A DNA stretch of 64,000 nucleotides from Cucumibacter marinus DSM 18995. Its GTDB lineage: Bacteria > Pseudomonadota > Alphaproteobacteria > Rhizobiales > Devosiaceae. The position numbers were made by a program, and so were the translations under genes. A model generated the notes under the pieces. The model made no database searches. It saw only the letters and a list, made by a program, of their open reading frames with translations, and was not told where the DNA came from. This document shows positions 25,592 through 34,547 of this stretch, piece after piece (within the stretch, counting starts at the first letter, position 1; every line of letters starts with the position of its first letter). The DNA lies in contig NZ_AUCR01000002.1 of NCBI RefSeq assembly GCF_000429865.1, positions 248,001-312,000 of the forward strand. The letters run 5' to 3'.

Positions 25592-27871
25592 GTGAAACCC
25601 ACCGCCACTGCCGCACTTGATCTCCTCGACCGCACGGGACTGACCCGAGCGGTCACGGCGCCTGTGCTGACGACCGTTGGCGAACATCTCGACCGGCGTC
25701 TGTTTGCAGACTGGTCATCCAATCTCGAGCGGCTCGTGGATTGCGGCGGCCGAGGGGCGCTGGTTCTCGATTTCATTCGAGCCAGCGCCGCTTGCGCCCG
25801 ACGGTTCCCGCCTGAAGACTGCGTGGCACTGTCCCGGTCATTATGCGCGTTGACCAAGGATCTGGGGCCAAGCGAAATGGCCGCCATAACTCAACATCTT
25901 CCCGCCGCCATCTCGGCGATCCGGGTGGATGATGGTGTGCGCTATTATCTGTCTCTGCTTGAAGATATCGCCGACGAGGCCCCGGGCGCCCTGGCGGTGT
26001 TTGTCGAGCGGACGCCGATGCTGCTGACCCATGTCCGGCAGGAGGGCCTTCGTGCCTTTGTGCGCGCCGGGCTGACAAGCGAGCGCGACACCGAAAAGCT
26101 GCACCACTATTTTGCCCTGGCCGACAAGAGCGCCTGGCAGGTCATTGAGCAGGAAGGTGGCGAAGTCTCGCTTGGCGAGATCGAGGGACGGCTTAAATCG
26201 CTGGCCACCGTGCTGTGGAAGGGCAGACCCTTTATACGGCCTCTGCCGGGGAACAGCGCACTCGGCGGGCAACGCCGCGCCAGTTTCGACCGGCACATGA
26301 TCAGGCTGCCGCAGAGTTTTTCCGGTTATCGGGCCAGCGAGGCCGAGCAACTCTACAAGGCCGCCATCGCCCATATCGGGGCGCATTGGGCCCACACCCC
26401 GCACCGCGTTGAGATTAAGTCGCTCAAACCGGTGCAGGTGGCGCTGGTCGCGTTGCTTGAAGATGCCAAGGCCGAGATTTTGGCTGGTCGCGAATATCCC
26501 GGCCTGCTTCGGCTCTGGCGACGGTTTCACACTGCGGAGGCTGCCGGGCCGGCGCTGGCCGAGCCCCTGATGGCCCGGCTCAGCCGGGCGTTGATCGATC
26601 CCGACTATGAGGACGACAATTCCTGGGTTCAGAAGGGCAAGAAGTTGTTCTTCGATGCTGAACCCGACTGGGATGATCCGGCTGTGCTGCGGCGCATCGG
26701 CGGACTTTTGGGCAATGATATCGGGCAGATGCGGCTGCAGTTCAACGCCAAGACCTATGTCGTGCAGCCGGCCTATCGCGACGATAATATGGGCATTCTC
26801 GATTTCGGCGATATTCCGCCCGAGATGAACGAAGACGACGAAGAAGTCTTCGATTCCGTCCAGCTCAATCAGGTCGAGAACCCGGATCAGCCCCAGGACA
26901 GGGACAAGCAGGAATCCGGAGGCGACGCCAACAGTCAGGTCTCTTCCATCCGGCCCGTCGACAGCGATCACGGCATTCCGATCGCCAAGCTGCCCGAATG
27001 GGACTATGCGACAGGCGCGACCCGGCGCGACTGGGTGACGATCATGGAGTATCGGCCCGTCGCTTCACGGGCCTCGATCATCGACCAGGTGCTCGACCGG
27101 CACGCGACCGAACACCGGCGCATCGAGGCGCTGATCTCCCAGGCGCGGGTGGGCAGGGCGATCCGGCTCAAACGCCAGCCTGAAGGGGATTCGCTTGATC
27201 TCGATGCCGCGATCCGCGCCATGATCGACCGGCGGGCCGGGGTTGAACCCGATACGCGGGTCTACCAGTCATCCGCACTGATGCATCGTGATCTGTCGGT
27301 TCTGGTGCTGCTGGATATCTCCGAGAGCACCAAGGATATCGTCACCGGCACCCACTCCACCGTCTTCTCGGCGGAGCGTGCCGCCACGGCGCTTCTCGCT
27401 GAAGCGATGGCCGGGCTCAACGACCCGTTTGCGATCCATGCCTTTTGCTCGGACAGCCGCAAGGAGCTTCGCTACTACCGGATCAAGGATTTCGGCGAGC
27501 GCTATGGCGATGATGCCAAGAGCCGGCTGGCGGGCCTGAGGCCGGGGCTGTCGACGCGTATGGGGGCTGCGCTGCGGCAGGCAGCACATGAGATCGGCGG
27601 CCAACTCACCCATCGGCGGCTGGTGCTGGTCGTGACCGATGGTGAGCCGTCCGACATCGATGTGTCCGACCGCAAATATCTGGTCGAAGACGCGCGCAAA
27701 GCGGTGCACGAACTCGCCCATCAGGGTATCAATGTGTTTGCAGTCGGGCTCGACAGCGAGGGCGAAGGGTATCTCAGCCGGATATTCGGACGGCGGAATG
27801 TGGCGCAGATTTCAAATGTCGCTGCGCTGCCGCACAAGCTGCCCATGCTCTATCTCCGCCTGACAGCCTGA
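25592..27871 (+). CDS. VWA domain protein of the NorD/CbbO type
   Basis: The 759-residue protein has a long helical N-terminal part (1-~400), an acidic linker (about residues 408-450, rich in Asp, Glu, Gln) and a C-terminal von Willebrand A domain with an intact metal site: DISES (about 575-579) and VVTDGEPSD (about 680). This is the NorD/CbbO layout, always paired with a MoxR-type ATPase such as the one 13 bases upstream. Such pairs activate enzymes or insert metals (Rubisco, NO reductase). Here no metalloenzyme is adjacent; neighbours are an amidase and an aquaporin. GTG start at 25592. Confidence 0.87.
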   Translation: MKPTATAALDLLDRTGLTRAVTAPVLTTVGEHLDRRLFADWSSNLERLVDCGGRGALVLDFIRASAACARRFPPEDCVALSRSLCALTKDLGPSEMAAITQHLPAAISAIRVDDGVRYYLSLLEDIADEAPGALAVFVERTPMLLTHVRQEGLRAFVRAGLTSERDTEKLHHYFALADKSAWQVIEQEGGEVSLGEIEGRLKSLATVLWKGRPFIRPLPGNSALGGQRRASFDRHMIRLPQSFSGYRASEAEQLYKAAIAHIGAHWAHTPHRVEIKSLKPVQVALVALLEDAKAEILAGREYPGLLRLWRRFHTAEAAGPALAEPLMARLSRALIDPDYEDDNSWVQKGKKLFFDAEPDWDDPAVLRRIGGLLGNDIGQMRLQFNAKTYVVQPAYRDDNMGILDFGDIPPEMNEDDEEVFDSVQLNQVENPDQPQDRDKQESGGDANSQVSSIRPVDSDHGIPIAKLPEWDYATGATRRDWVTIMEYRPVASRASIIDQVLDRHATEHRRIEALISQARVGRAIRLKRQPEGDSLDLDAAIRAMIDRRAGVEPDTRVYQSSALMHRDLSVLVLLDISESTKDIVTGTHSTVFSAERAATALLAEAMAGLNDPFAIHAFCSDSRKELRYYRIKDFGERYGDDAKSRLAGLRPGLSTRMGAALRQAAHEIGGQLTHRRLVLVVTDGEPSDIDVSDRKYLVEDARKAVHELAHQGINVFAVGLDSEGEGYLSRIFGRRNVAQISNVAALPHKLPMLYLRLTA

Positions 27872-27889
27872 GGGACCGGGGAGGGGGCT

Positions 27890-28582
27890 TTGGGAGAGAG
27901 TAGGCAAGAAGGCTGGCGCGACGATTTCCGCAAATATCTGGCAGAGGTGATCGGCACCTTCATGCTGGTGTTCTTTGCCGCCGGCGCCGTGATGGGAGCA
28001 ACGCTTTCCGGCGCGCCTCACGGTGCGGTGATTGGCGGCGCGGCTTCCGGCATCGGGCTGATGGTGATCATCTGGATCTTCCTGCCGGTCTCCGGTGCGC
28101 ATGTGAACCCGGCCTTGTCGATCGCGCTGGCGATCTTCGGTCGGTTTCCCTGGCGGCTATTGCCCGGCTACATCATTGCCCAGCTTTTGGGGTCGGCGCT
28201 CGCAGCGGGCGTGTTGCGGGCGGGCTTCGGCAGCGTCGCTGCCATGGGCGCCAATCTGCCGGCCATCGATGCCGGGATCACGCCCGTCGATGCGCTGATC
28301 ATCGAAACCACTCTTTCGATCATCCTGATGATCGTGATCCTTGGTGCCTTCAATCTGCGTCCGGCCCTTGCAGCCTTTGCACCGGTTCCCATCGGTGCGG
28401 TGGTGGGGGCGGAAGTGCTTGTGTTTGCCGGGCTTGCCGGCGGCGCCATGAACCCGGCCCGCGCCTTCGGGCCCTATCTGTTTTATGGCGACTGGACCCA
28501 TTACTGGATCTATGTGGTCGGACCGGTGGGCGGAATGGCCATCGGTGCAGCCCTGTTCGTCTGGCTGTTCACCGACCGCTAG
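27890..28582 (+). CDS. Aquaporin / MIP family channel
   Basis: The 230-residue membrane protein has six hydrophobic segments and both NPA boxes (SGAHVNPALS, NPA at 73-75; AGGAMNPARAFGP, NPA at 188-190), so the pore is intact. It would conduct water or small neutral solutes. Position at the end of an amide operon suggests passage of amide, urea or ammonia-related solutes. The start is a TTG at 27890 with GGAGGGG just upstream; no earlier ATG fits. A Pro-rich linker is absent and the N-terminus is short and polar. Confidence 0.88.
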   Translation: MGESRQEGWRDDFRKYLAEVIGTFMLVFFAAGAVMGATLSGAPHGAVIGGAASGIGLMVIIWIFLPVSGAHVNPALSIALAIFGRFPWRLLPGYIIAQLLGSALAAGVLRAGFGSVAAMGANLPAIDAGITPVDALIIETTLSIILMIVILGAFNLRPALAAFAPVPIGAVVGAEVLVFAGLAGGAMNPARAFGPYLFYGDWTHYWIYVVGPVGGMAIGAALFVWLFTDR

Positions 28583-28679
28583 ACCTGATGCACGGGGTTC
28601 CCCGGTAACCGCCGGTTAACCATAAATTCCCCAAAAGCCGAGCATTGCCAATACAACTCCTGCGGGAAACCCGTACAAC

Positions 28680-28693
28680 TTGACCTCGATCAA
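28680..28693. promoter_or_regulatory. FNR/Dnr-type operator
   Basis: TTGACCTCGATCAA matches the Crp/Fnr-type consensus TTGAT-N4-ATCAA at nine of ten fixed positions. It is 50 bases upstream of the start of the DUF6455 gene, suitable for activation under low oxygen or nitric oxide. Confidence 0.6.
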
Positions 28694-28743
28694 GGTGACT
28701 CCTTCGCGGTGGTGGTCTTCTGTCATCAACACAGGAGGATCCC

Positions 28744-29085
28744 ATGCGATTCTTGAACAAGTTTTTCGGTGACAATGCCCTGGCCGGGGTGGATGGCGAA
28801 CTGGTCGACGAGATGGCGCGCGATCTCCTGATGGCGCCTGCCGATCTGGTGGTCGCGGCGCATGCCGCAGGTGCTCCCGAATTGATGCCCGAAATGATGC
28901 GCGAGATCGGTCTCGACCCGGAGGCAATTCAGGCCGCCATGCCGGGGCTTTATCGCGACATGGCCGCAACCTGTGCGACGTGCCCGAGCCGCGACCGCTG
29001 CGAAGCGGAAATGGAGATGGGCACGGCCGGCAAACGGGTCGACGAATTCTGTCCGAATGCCTGGACCTTTGAAGGGCTCAAATAG
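28744..29085 (+). CDS. DUF6455 family small protein with a cysteine cluster
   Basis: The 113-residue cytoplasmic protein ends with CATCPSRDRCEAEM and later FCPNA, four cysteines arranged as in DUF6455 proteins (C-x2-C-x5-C ... C), which could bind a metal or iron-sulfur cluster. Function is unknown. The ATG at 28744 has AGGAGG seven bases upstream. An FNR-type site lies in front of it, suggesting response to oxygen or NO. It is monocistronic; the next gene is on the other strand. Confidence 0.82.
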   Translation: MRFLNKFFGDNALAGVDGELVDEMARDLLMAPADLVVAAHAAGAPELMPEMMREIGLDPEAIQAAMPGLYRDMAATCATCPSRDRCEAEMEMGTAGKRVDEFCPNAWTFEGLK

Positions 29086-29100
29086 CGGGTGCAGGACGCA

Positions 29101-30519
29101 TCAATAAGGCCGCGGGCGGCAATCGATCGCCGTGGCCAGGGCTTGGGCAATGGCCAGAAGGCTTCTGTCCGACCCGCCGGGGCCATCGAGCTCCATGCCG
29201 ATGGGCAGGCCGTCAATTGTTGTGCCGATCGGCATTGAAATGCCGGGCAAGCCGGCGTTGCTGCCTGGGTCCGTGTTGCGGATGAAGGCAGCGAAGGTCG
29301 CAACAGAACGGCCATTGAGCGTGACGAAGTCATCCCGTCCGATCTCCCGGGGCGGGAGGGGCGCGGTGGGAAACAGCACCGCGCCGACTTCCTTTTCCCT
29401 GAAATAGTTCTCATAAGCCGCGATCAGTTTCGGGCGCGCCACGTCGATCGCCTCGCGATACATGGATTCCGGGATGGCGTGTTCGCCAAAGCGCGGGACC
29501 AGCCCATGCAGGACATCGGGGCTCCTGACCGCGTCAATCAGGGACTGAATACTGACCCCTGTGTTCCATTCTTCAAGGAACGCGGGAATCTCCTGCGTGG
29601 CCTCATACATAGCGACCGGGAAGCCGACCGACAGGCTCAGCGCGGTGACGTCCGGGATATCGGCTTCGATCAGGATGACGCCCCAGCTCGCCAGGCGGTC
29701 CAGGAAGTCGTTGGCCGGTCCAGCGATTTCCGGATCGAGATCGTCCCAGAAATGGGCGCGGGGTATGCCAAGCCGAATATCGCCAAGGTTGAGATCGGGC
29801 AGGGTGTAAATGGTATCGGCCATGACCTGGTCGAGAAGCACCGCGTCATCCACCGTCTTGGTCATCGGGCCGGGCGTGTCCTTGGTGCTGGCCATCGGCA
29901 CGATGCCGGTCGTCGGGTAGCGCCCAAGGCTTGGCCGGAACCCCACCAGACCGCAAAGAGCGGCAGGAAGGCGGACCGAGCCGCCCGTGTCGGTGCCGAT
30001 GCCCGCTGGCATGATGCCGGCTGCAACCGCCGCTGCCGTGCCGCCGCTGGAGCCGCCGGGGATCAGGGTTTCGTCATAGGGATTGTGGATCGCGCCGGTC
30101 GCCGGATTGTTGCTGGTGATGCCGAAGGCGAGCTCATGCATGCCCGCCTTGGCACCGAGCAGGCCGCCGGCGTCAAACAGCCTGGTGGCGATCTCGGCGT
30201 TGCGGGGCGCACGATAGGATTTCAGCGCGGCTGTACCTGCATTGGTGGTTAGATGCGTCGTGGCGATATTGGCCTTGAGCGCCAGGGGAACGCCGCCAAT
30301 GGCGCCGGTCTCCGCCAGCCGGTTCTGGTCCGCCATCGCCGCATCGGTGCGCAAGGCATGCCAGTCATGATCGGTCAGCGCGTTGAGAGAAGCCTTTTCG
30401 GTTGCCCGCCCGATCAGGGCTTCGGCCAGTTCGAGGCTTGAGAAGCTGCGTGCACGAAGGCCTGTCAGGGCTTCGCTCAGGCTGAGATCGCACAAGTCAC
30501 TGGCGGTCGAAACTGGCAT
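29101..30519 (-). CDS. Amidase signature family hydrolase
   Basis: The 472-residue protein has the amidase signature: PGGSSGGTAAAVAAGIMPAGIGTDTGGSV with both serines of the Ser-cisSer-Lys triad, and the Lys in LALKANIATTHLT (the usual KD/KN is KA here). Relatives include indoleacetamide hydrolase, glutamyl-tRNA amidotransferase A and aryl amidases; no gatB/C is nearby, so it is not GatA. The ATG at 30519 has GAGGG eight bases upstream; the extra 18 codons upstream would need a TTG. It lies divergent from an XRE-cupin regulator that may control it. Substrate unknown. Confidence 0.87.
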   Translation of the reverse strand: MPVSTASDLCDLSLSEALTGLRARSFSSLELAEALIGRATEKASLNALTDHDWHALRTDAAMADQNRLAETGAIGGVPLALKANIATTHLTTNAGTAALKSYRAPRNAEIATRLFDAGGLLGAKAGMHELAFGITSNNPATGAIHNPYDETLIPGGSSGGTAAAVAAGIMPAGIGTDTGGSVRLPAALCGLVGFRPSLGRYPTTGIVPMASTKDTPGPMTKTVDDAVLLDQVMADTIYTLPDLNLGDIRLGIPRAHFWDDLDPEIAGPANDFLDRLASWGVILIEADIPDVTALSLSVGFPVAMYEATQEIPAFLEEWNTGVSIQSLIDAVRSPDVLHGLVPRFGEHAIPESMYREAIDVARPKLIAAYENYFREKEVGAVLFPTAPLPPREIGRDDFVTLNGRSVATFAAFIRNTDPGSNAGLPGISMPIGTTIDGLPIGMELDGPGGSDRSLLAIAQALATAIDCRPRPY

Positions 30520-30821
30520 TCCGGCGTCCCTCGCTAACGGCAGAGCGGGCAGACTCTCATGCCCTTTCGGCAAATGACATCAGTCATTTTGCCGATAGCG
30601 GAGTTTTCCAGATTCTGTTGTGATTTCACGTAAGGGCCTGCCGAAGGCCCGAATGCGGCTATATTGCTGTGGATGGATTGGCACCAAACACGCGGGGACC
30701 GGCCCGGAACACGCCTTCCGGCTTGGGAAGGCAAGGGGGCTGTGCGATAAGATGCATGGCCACAAATTTGGGAACGGTCCGGAGGGGTGCGCGGCGGCAT
30801 AGGATCTTACAGCGGGGGGAA
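30520..30821. promoter_or_regulatory. Divergent control region between amidase and XRE-cupin genes
   Basis: The 302-base gap contains a near-perfect inverted repeat, CGGCAAATGAC (30568-30578) facing GTCATTTTGCCG (30583-30594) with an ATCA centre, close to the amidase start, and a GGGCCT/AGGCCC hairpin (about 30637-30653). The first is a good candidate operator for the XRE regulator. Promoter boxes were not clear. Confidence 0.5.
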
Positions 30822-31430
30822 ATGATGACAGCAAGTGCGGCGGTTCAATCGCCGATTGAGACGGAGGCCGGTTTTGGTGTCCGCCTCGGTGAAAAGCTAC
30901 GTCTGCGGCGCAAAGCCATGGGCAAAACCCTTCAGCAGGTTGCTGAAGAAACCGACCTGTCGGTGAGCTTTGTTTCGCAGGTCGAACGGGGACTGTCCGT
31001 CCCCTCACTCTCATCCTTCTACAAACTGGCAAAGGCCCTCAATGCGCCGATGGAAGAGGTTCTCGATCTCTCCATGGCCAAGGTGCCTGTCACGCGCAAA
31101 GGCGACAGGGAAGCCTTCGTGCTGGGCGAGCCGGCAGTGAAGTATGAGAAACTGAGCCCCGGATTTCCGGGAGCGAAGATCAACGTCATCATGATGCATC
31201 GTCCGGCCGGGGCAACGACCGAGGTGATGAGTCACGAAGGCGAAGAGTTCATCTATATTCTCAAGGGCGAAGTGCTCTATGAGCTTGATGATGAGCAATA
31301 CCGTCTCAAAGAGGGCGACGCCATCCACTATCAGGCCGAACGGCCGCACCGCTGCGCAGCGGTCGGACCGGAAGACGCCATCGAGTTGTGGGTTGGCACC
31401 GTACCGCTTTTCGAGATGAACAAGGACTGA
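30822..31430 (+). CDS. XRE family regulator with C-terminal cupin domain
   Basis: The 202-residue protein has an HTH (residues ~20-75, MGKTLQQVAEETDLSVSFVSQVE) and a cupin_2 sensor domain (~110-195, VMSHEGEEFIYILKGEVLYEL, DAIHYQAERPHR). Such regulators often control amine, amino acid or polyamine catabolism. The ATG at 30822 (or 30825) follows GGGGGGA. It faces the amidase gene divergently and ends at a strong bidirectional terminator. Confidence 0.88.
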   Translation: MMTASAAVQSPIETEAGFGVRLGEKLRLRRKAMGKTLQQVAEETDLSVSFVSQVERGLSVPSLSSFYKLAKALNAPMEEVLDLSMAKVPVTRKGDREAFVLGEPAVKYEKLSPGFPGAKINVIMMHRPAGATTEVMSHEGEEFIYILKGEVLYELDDEQYRLKEGDAIHYQAERPHRCAAVGPEDAIELWVGTVPLFEMNKD

Positions 31431-31457
31431 CTGGCGGGCGGATTGCCCGTCGGTATC

Positions 31458-31489
31458 AAAAAGGCCCCGGCATCAGCCGGGGCCTTTTT
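31458..31489. terminator. Bidirectional intrinsic terminator
   Basis: AAAAAGGCCCCGGC (31458-31471) pairs perfectly with GCCGGGGCCTTTTT (31476-31489) around ATCA. The A and T tails serve both strands, ending the XRE-cupin gene and the converging TRAP operon. Confidence 0.9.
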
Positions 31490-31513
31490 GCCTTGCCTGG
31501 GCTGCGCGCCAGG

Positions 31514-32878
31514 CTAGCCCCCTAAGACCTGGGGCAGCCACAGCACAAGGATAGGCAGAGAGACCAGAACGGCAACGCGCACGATTTCTGCGGCGAAGAA
31601 GGGCATGACGCCCTTGAAGGTCTCGATCATGGGAACGTTTTTGGCCTGGGCCGAGATGATGAACACATTCATGCCCACCGGTGGCGTGATCAATCCCAGC
31701 TCGACCACGATAAGGGCCAAGATGCCGAACCACACCTTGAGGTCCTCGGTCGACATGCCGAAGGGCGATCCGTCGGCGCCGGCGAAGTCGCCGCCATTGA
31801 GCTGGGCGAGCACCGGCCAGAAGAACGGCACCGCCAGCAGGATCATCGACAGTGAATCCATCAGGCAGCCGAGAACGATCAGGGCGGCGAGCAGGATGAT
31901 GAGGATCATCATCGGATGCAGACCCGAACCGACCATCCACTCGGCGGTGGCCTGGGGCACGCCGCCGCGTGCCATGAAGATTGACAGCAGCGCGGCGCCG
32001 AACAGGATCAGATAGATCATGCCGGCGGTTTGCGCCGTCTCCAGCAGCGCCGACTTCATTTCCTTCAGTCGGACGTCGCCGCGCCAGATACCATAGACGG
32101 TGACCAGGAACACGCCGACCGCGGCGGCCGGTGTGGGGTTGAACCAGCCGAAATAGATGCCGCCAATCACCAGCCCGAAAATGATGAGGACGGGCAGCAC
32201 GCTGAAGGTTGCGGACCAGAACTCCTCGCGGCTGACGGCTTCGCCCGGCGGACCGGATTCGGGTTTGAACCGCACATAGATTGCGATGGTGACGAGGAAG
32301 AGCGCCACGGCGATAAGGCCCGGGATCATCGCCGCCTGGAACATGGTGACGATATTGGCCTCGACGATGATGGCGTAGATCACAAGAACCACCGAAGGCG
32401 GAATCAGGATGCCCAACACCCCGCCCGCGGCGACGGTGCCGGTGGCGAGGGCGCCGGAATATTTGAAGCGCTCGAGTTCGGGCAGGGCGACACGCCCCAT
32501 GGTCGATGCCGTGGCGAGCGAGGAGCCGCAAACGGCGCCGAAGCCCGCGCAGGCGGCGATCGCCGACATGGCGACGCCGCCCCTGAAGCGGCCGAGCCAG
32601 GCATTGGCAGCGCGGAACAGGTCCGCCGAAAGACCCGCACGGGTCGAGATATTGCCCATCAGGACGAACATCGGCACGACCGATAGGTCATAAACCGAGA
32701 ACCGGCTCCAGCCGAGGGTCTTGAGCTGGTTGAGGAAGATGGCGGGATCGCCGCCGAACAGGATGATCGAGCCAACCGAACCCACGAAGATCATCGCATA
32801 GGCGATGGGAACCCGGATTGCGATCAGCAGAATGAGAACGCCGAGACCGCCGAACCCGGTCAACAATGCCTGGCTCAT
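31514..32878 (-). CDS. dctM: TRAP transporter large permease (DctM family)
   Basis: The 454-residue membrane protein has about a dozen hydrophobic segments with DctM marks: VPMFVLMGNISTRAGLSADLFRAA near residue 65, AACAGFGAVCGSSLATASTMGRVALPEL and GVLGILIPPSVVLVIYA. It carries the Na+/H+-driven transport step for the TRAP system whose small permease and binding protein lie directly upstream on the same strand. One base separates it from dctQ. It is the last gene before the terminator. Confidence 0.93.
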   Translation of the reverse strand: MSQALLTGFGGLGVLILLIAIRVPIAYAMIFVGSVGSIILFGGDPAIFLNQLKTLGWSRFSVYDLSVVPMFVLMGNISTRAGLSADLFRAANAWLGRFRGGVAMSAIAACAGFGAVCGSSLATASTMGRVALPELERFKYSGALATGTVAAGGVLGILIPPSVVLVIYAIIVEANIVTMFQAAMIPGLIAVALFLVTIAIYVRFKPESGPPGEAVSREEFWSATFSVLPVLIIFGLVIGGIYFGWFNPTPAAAVGVFLVTVYGIWRGDVRLKEMKSALLETAQTAGMIYLILFGAALLSIFMARGGVPQATAEWMVGSGLHPMMILIILLAALIVLGCLMDSLSMILLAVPFFWPVLAQLNGGDFAGADGSPFGMSTEDLKVWFGILALIVVELGLITPPVGMNVFIISAQAKNVPMIETFKGVMPFFAAEIVRVAVLVSLPILVLWLPQVLGG

Positions 32879-32879
32879 A

Positions 32880-33395
32880 TCAGCCCTTTCTCACGGTAGT
32901 GGCCGCATCGAACAGGGTGATGACCTGGGCGAGGAGCAGAAGGACAAGCGAGATAATGATGGGCACGAAGGCGTACCAGATCGGTATGCTCAGAATGGCG
33001 GTGGTTTCGGGGTATTTGATGTAGTCGAACATGCCGAGCCATGTCTGGCGGGTCATGACAGCCATGAAGATGATGGCGCCTACGGTGGCCAGAATGGTGA
33101 GGACGGCTACCCCGCGGGGCGGCAACCCCGAGGTAAAGATGTCGGCAGTCACATTGGCGCCGGTCAGCTGGGCGTAGGGCAGGAAGGCGAACACCGAGAT
33201 CGCCACGCCCATCTGCACAAGCTCGAAATCTCCGGGAAAAGTGCGCCCGATGGTGGCGCCGCCCGTGACCGAGACGGTGCTCATCACCACGATTGCCATC
33301 AGCAGGAACCCGCCTGCCAACGCCCACCAGGTGATAAGACGGCGGGCGAGGCCAACCAGCCCCGCCCGCTCATCAGTGTTGTCAATGGCACTCAT
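32880..33395 (-). CDS. dctQ: TRAP transporter small permease (DctQ family)
   Basis: A 171-residue protein with four predicted membrane spans and a conserved central FPGDFELVQMGVAISVFAFLP stretch, typical of DctQ. It bridges the binding protein and DctM. The gene ends one base before dctM and starts three bases after the dctP stop. Confidence 0.9.
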   Translation of the reverse strand: MSAIDNTDERAGLVGLARRLITWWALAGGFLLMAIVVMSTVSVTGGATIGRTFPGDFELVQMGVAISVFAFLPYAQLTGANVTADIFTSGLPPRGVAVLTILATVGAIIFMAVMTRQTWLGMFDYIKYPETTAILSIPIWYAFVPIIISLVLLLLAQVITLFDAATTVRKG

Positions 33396-33398
33396 GCC

Positions 33399-34445
33399 TT
33401 ATTGGCTCGAGTACTTGGCGATCAGCTCGCGGGCACGCTCCACAAGGGCGGCGCCGTCAATGCCTTCGCCAGAGACCTCTTCGATCCAGCGGTCAACAAC
33501 CGGCTCAAGCTGGGTGTAGAAGGCTTCGGTTTCCTCTTCGCTGAGAACGATGTGCTCGTTACCGGCGTCGGTGGCCAGCTTGATGCCGAAATCGTCCGAA
33601 GCGCGCCAGATCTCGCCGACCTCACGGACCCAGTCCTCGCCGGAGGCATCGCGGAACGCCTTCTGGATGTCTTCAGGCAGGCCGTCCCAGCGGGCCCTGT
33701 TCATCGACACCTGGAAAGTGGTGGTGCCGAAGCGGGCCATGTCCGCGCCCTCGATCTGGTACTTGGTCTGATCCTGCAGCTTGAGCGGCGGGATGATTTC
33801 CCAGGGAATGAAGGCGCCGTCGACGACCTTCTTGGAGAGCGCCTGCGGCAGGTCCGGCACCGGCATGGCGACCGGGCTTGCGCCGAGCGCTTCGATGATC
33901 CAGGCGCCGGTCCGGGTCGGAATGCGCATCTGCAGACCTTCGAGATCGGCGGGCTTGCGCACTTCCTTGTCGACCATATGGATGCCCTGGCCGGCATGGA
34001 CATGAAGGAACATCACTTCGACGCCTTCATACTCCTGCTTCAGGGTGTCTTCGAACATCTCGCGCATGGCGAGGTTGGTCGCGACCGGGTCGTTACGGTG
34101 AACATTGGGCAGTTCGAACACCTCGGTCCGCGGGAACAGGCCCGGGGTGTAGCCCTGCACGGTCCAGACGAGATCGACGACGCCGTCACGGACCTGGCGG
34201 ATCAGCTCCGGGGGGGCGCCACCAAGGGTCATTGCGGGGTAGATTTCGATCTTCACCTGACCGCCGGAATTCTCCTCGACCTGCCTGGCCCAGGGTTCCA
34301 GCATCTGGGTCTGGGCCGGGGCACCGGCACCCAGAAAGTGATGCAGTTTGAATGTGTATTCCTGGGCCTGCGCGCTCACGGCACCGGCGACCAGACCGAC
34401 AGCGGTCATCGCCAGGCCAAGCTTGGCCATCAGTTTATTCTTCAT
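33399..34445 (-). CDS. dctP: TRAP transporter substrate-binding protein (DctP family)
   Basis: The 348-residue precursor has a Sec signal (KLGLAMTAVGLVAGAVSAQAQ) and the DctP fold with LEGLQMRIPTRTGAWIIEALGASPVAMPVPDLPQAL, including the Arg that clamps carboxylates. It should bind a carboxylate in the periplasm. The ATG at 34445 follows GGGAGGAAA; extra codons upstream are not used. The gene follows a TPP-dependent decarboxylase-like gene by 102 bases, so a 2-oxo acid ligand is an attractive idea. Confidence 0.92.
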   Translation of the reverse strand: MKNKLMAKLGLAMTAVGLVAGAVSAQAQEYTFKLHHFLGAGAPAQTQMLEPWARQVEENSGGQVKIEIYPAMTLGGAPPELIRQVRDGVVDLVWTVQGYTPGLFPRTEVFELPNVHRNDPVATNLAMREMFEDTLKQEYEGVEVMFLHVHAGQGIHMVDKEVRKPADLEGLQMRIPTRTGAWIIEALGASPVAMPVPDLPQALSKKVVDGAFIPWEIIPPLKLQDQTKYQIEGADMARFGTTTFQVSMNRARWDGLPEDIQKAFRDASGEDWVREVGEIWRASDDFGIKLATDAGNEHIVLSEEETEAFYTQLEPVVDRWIEEVSGEGIDGAALVERARELIAKYSSQ

Positions 34446-34547
34446 GATTTTCCTCCCATTGCGCAGAATTTGAACAGCCTTTTGCGCATGTGTCCAGAGC
34501 GGCCGTTCCAAGCGAAGTCTGAACACAGTGTCGTCAATTCAGACGTC

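Noticed and set aside
29101-30519. GatA subunit of glutamyl-tRNA amidotransferase
   Set aside because: No gatB or gatC nearby and isolated next to a catabolic regulator; generic amidase is safer.
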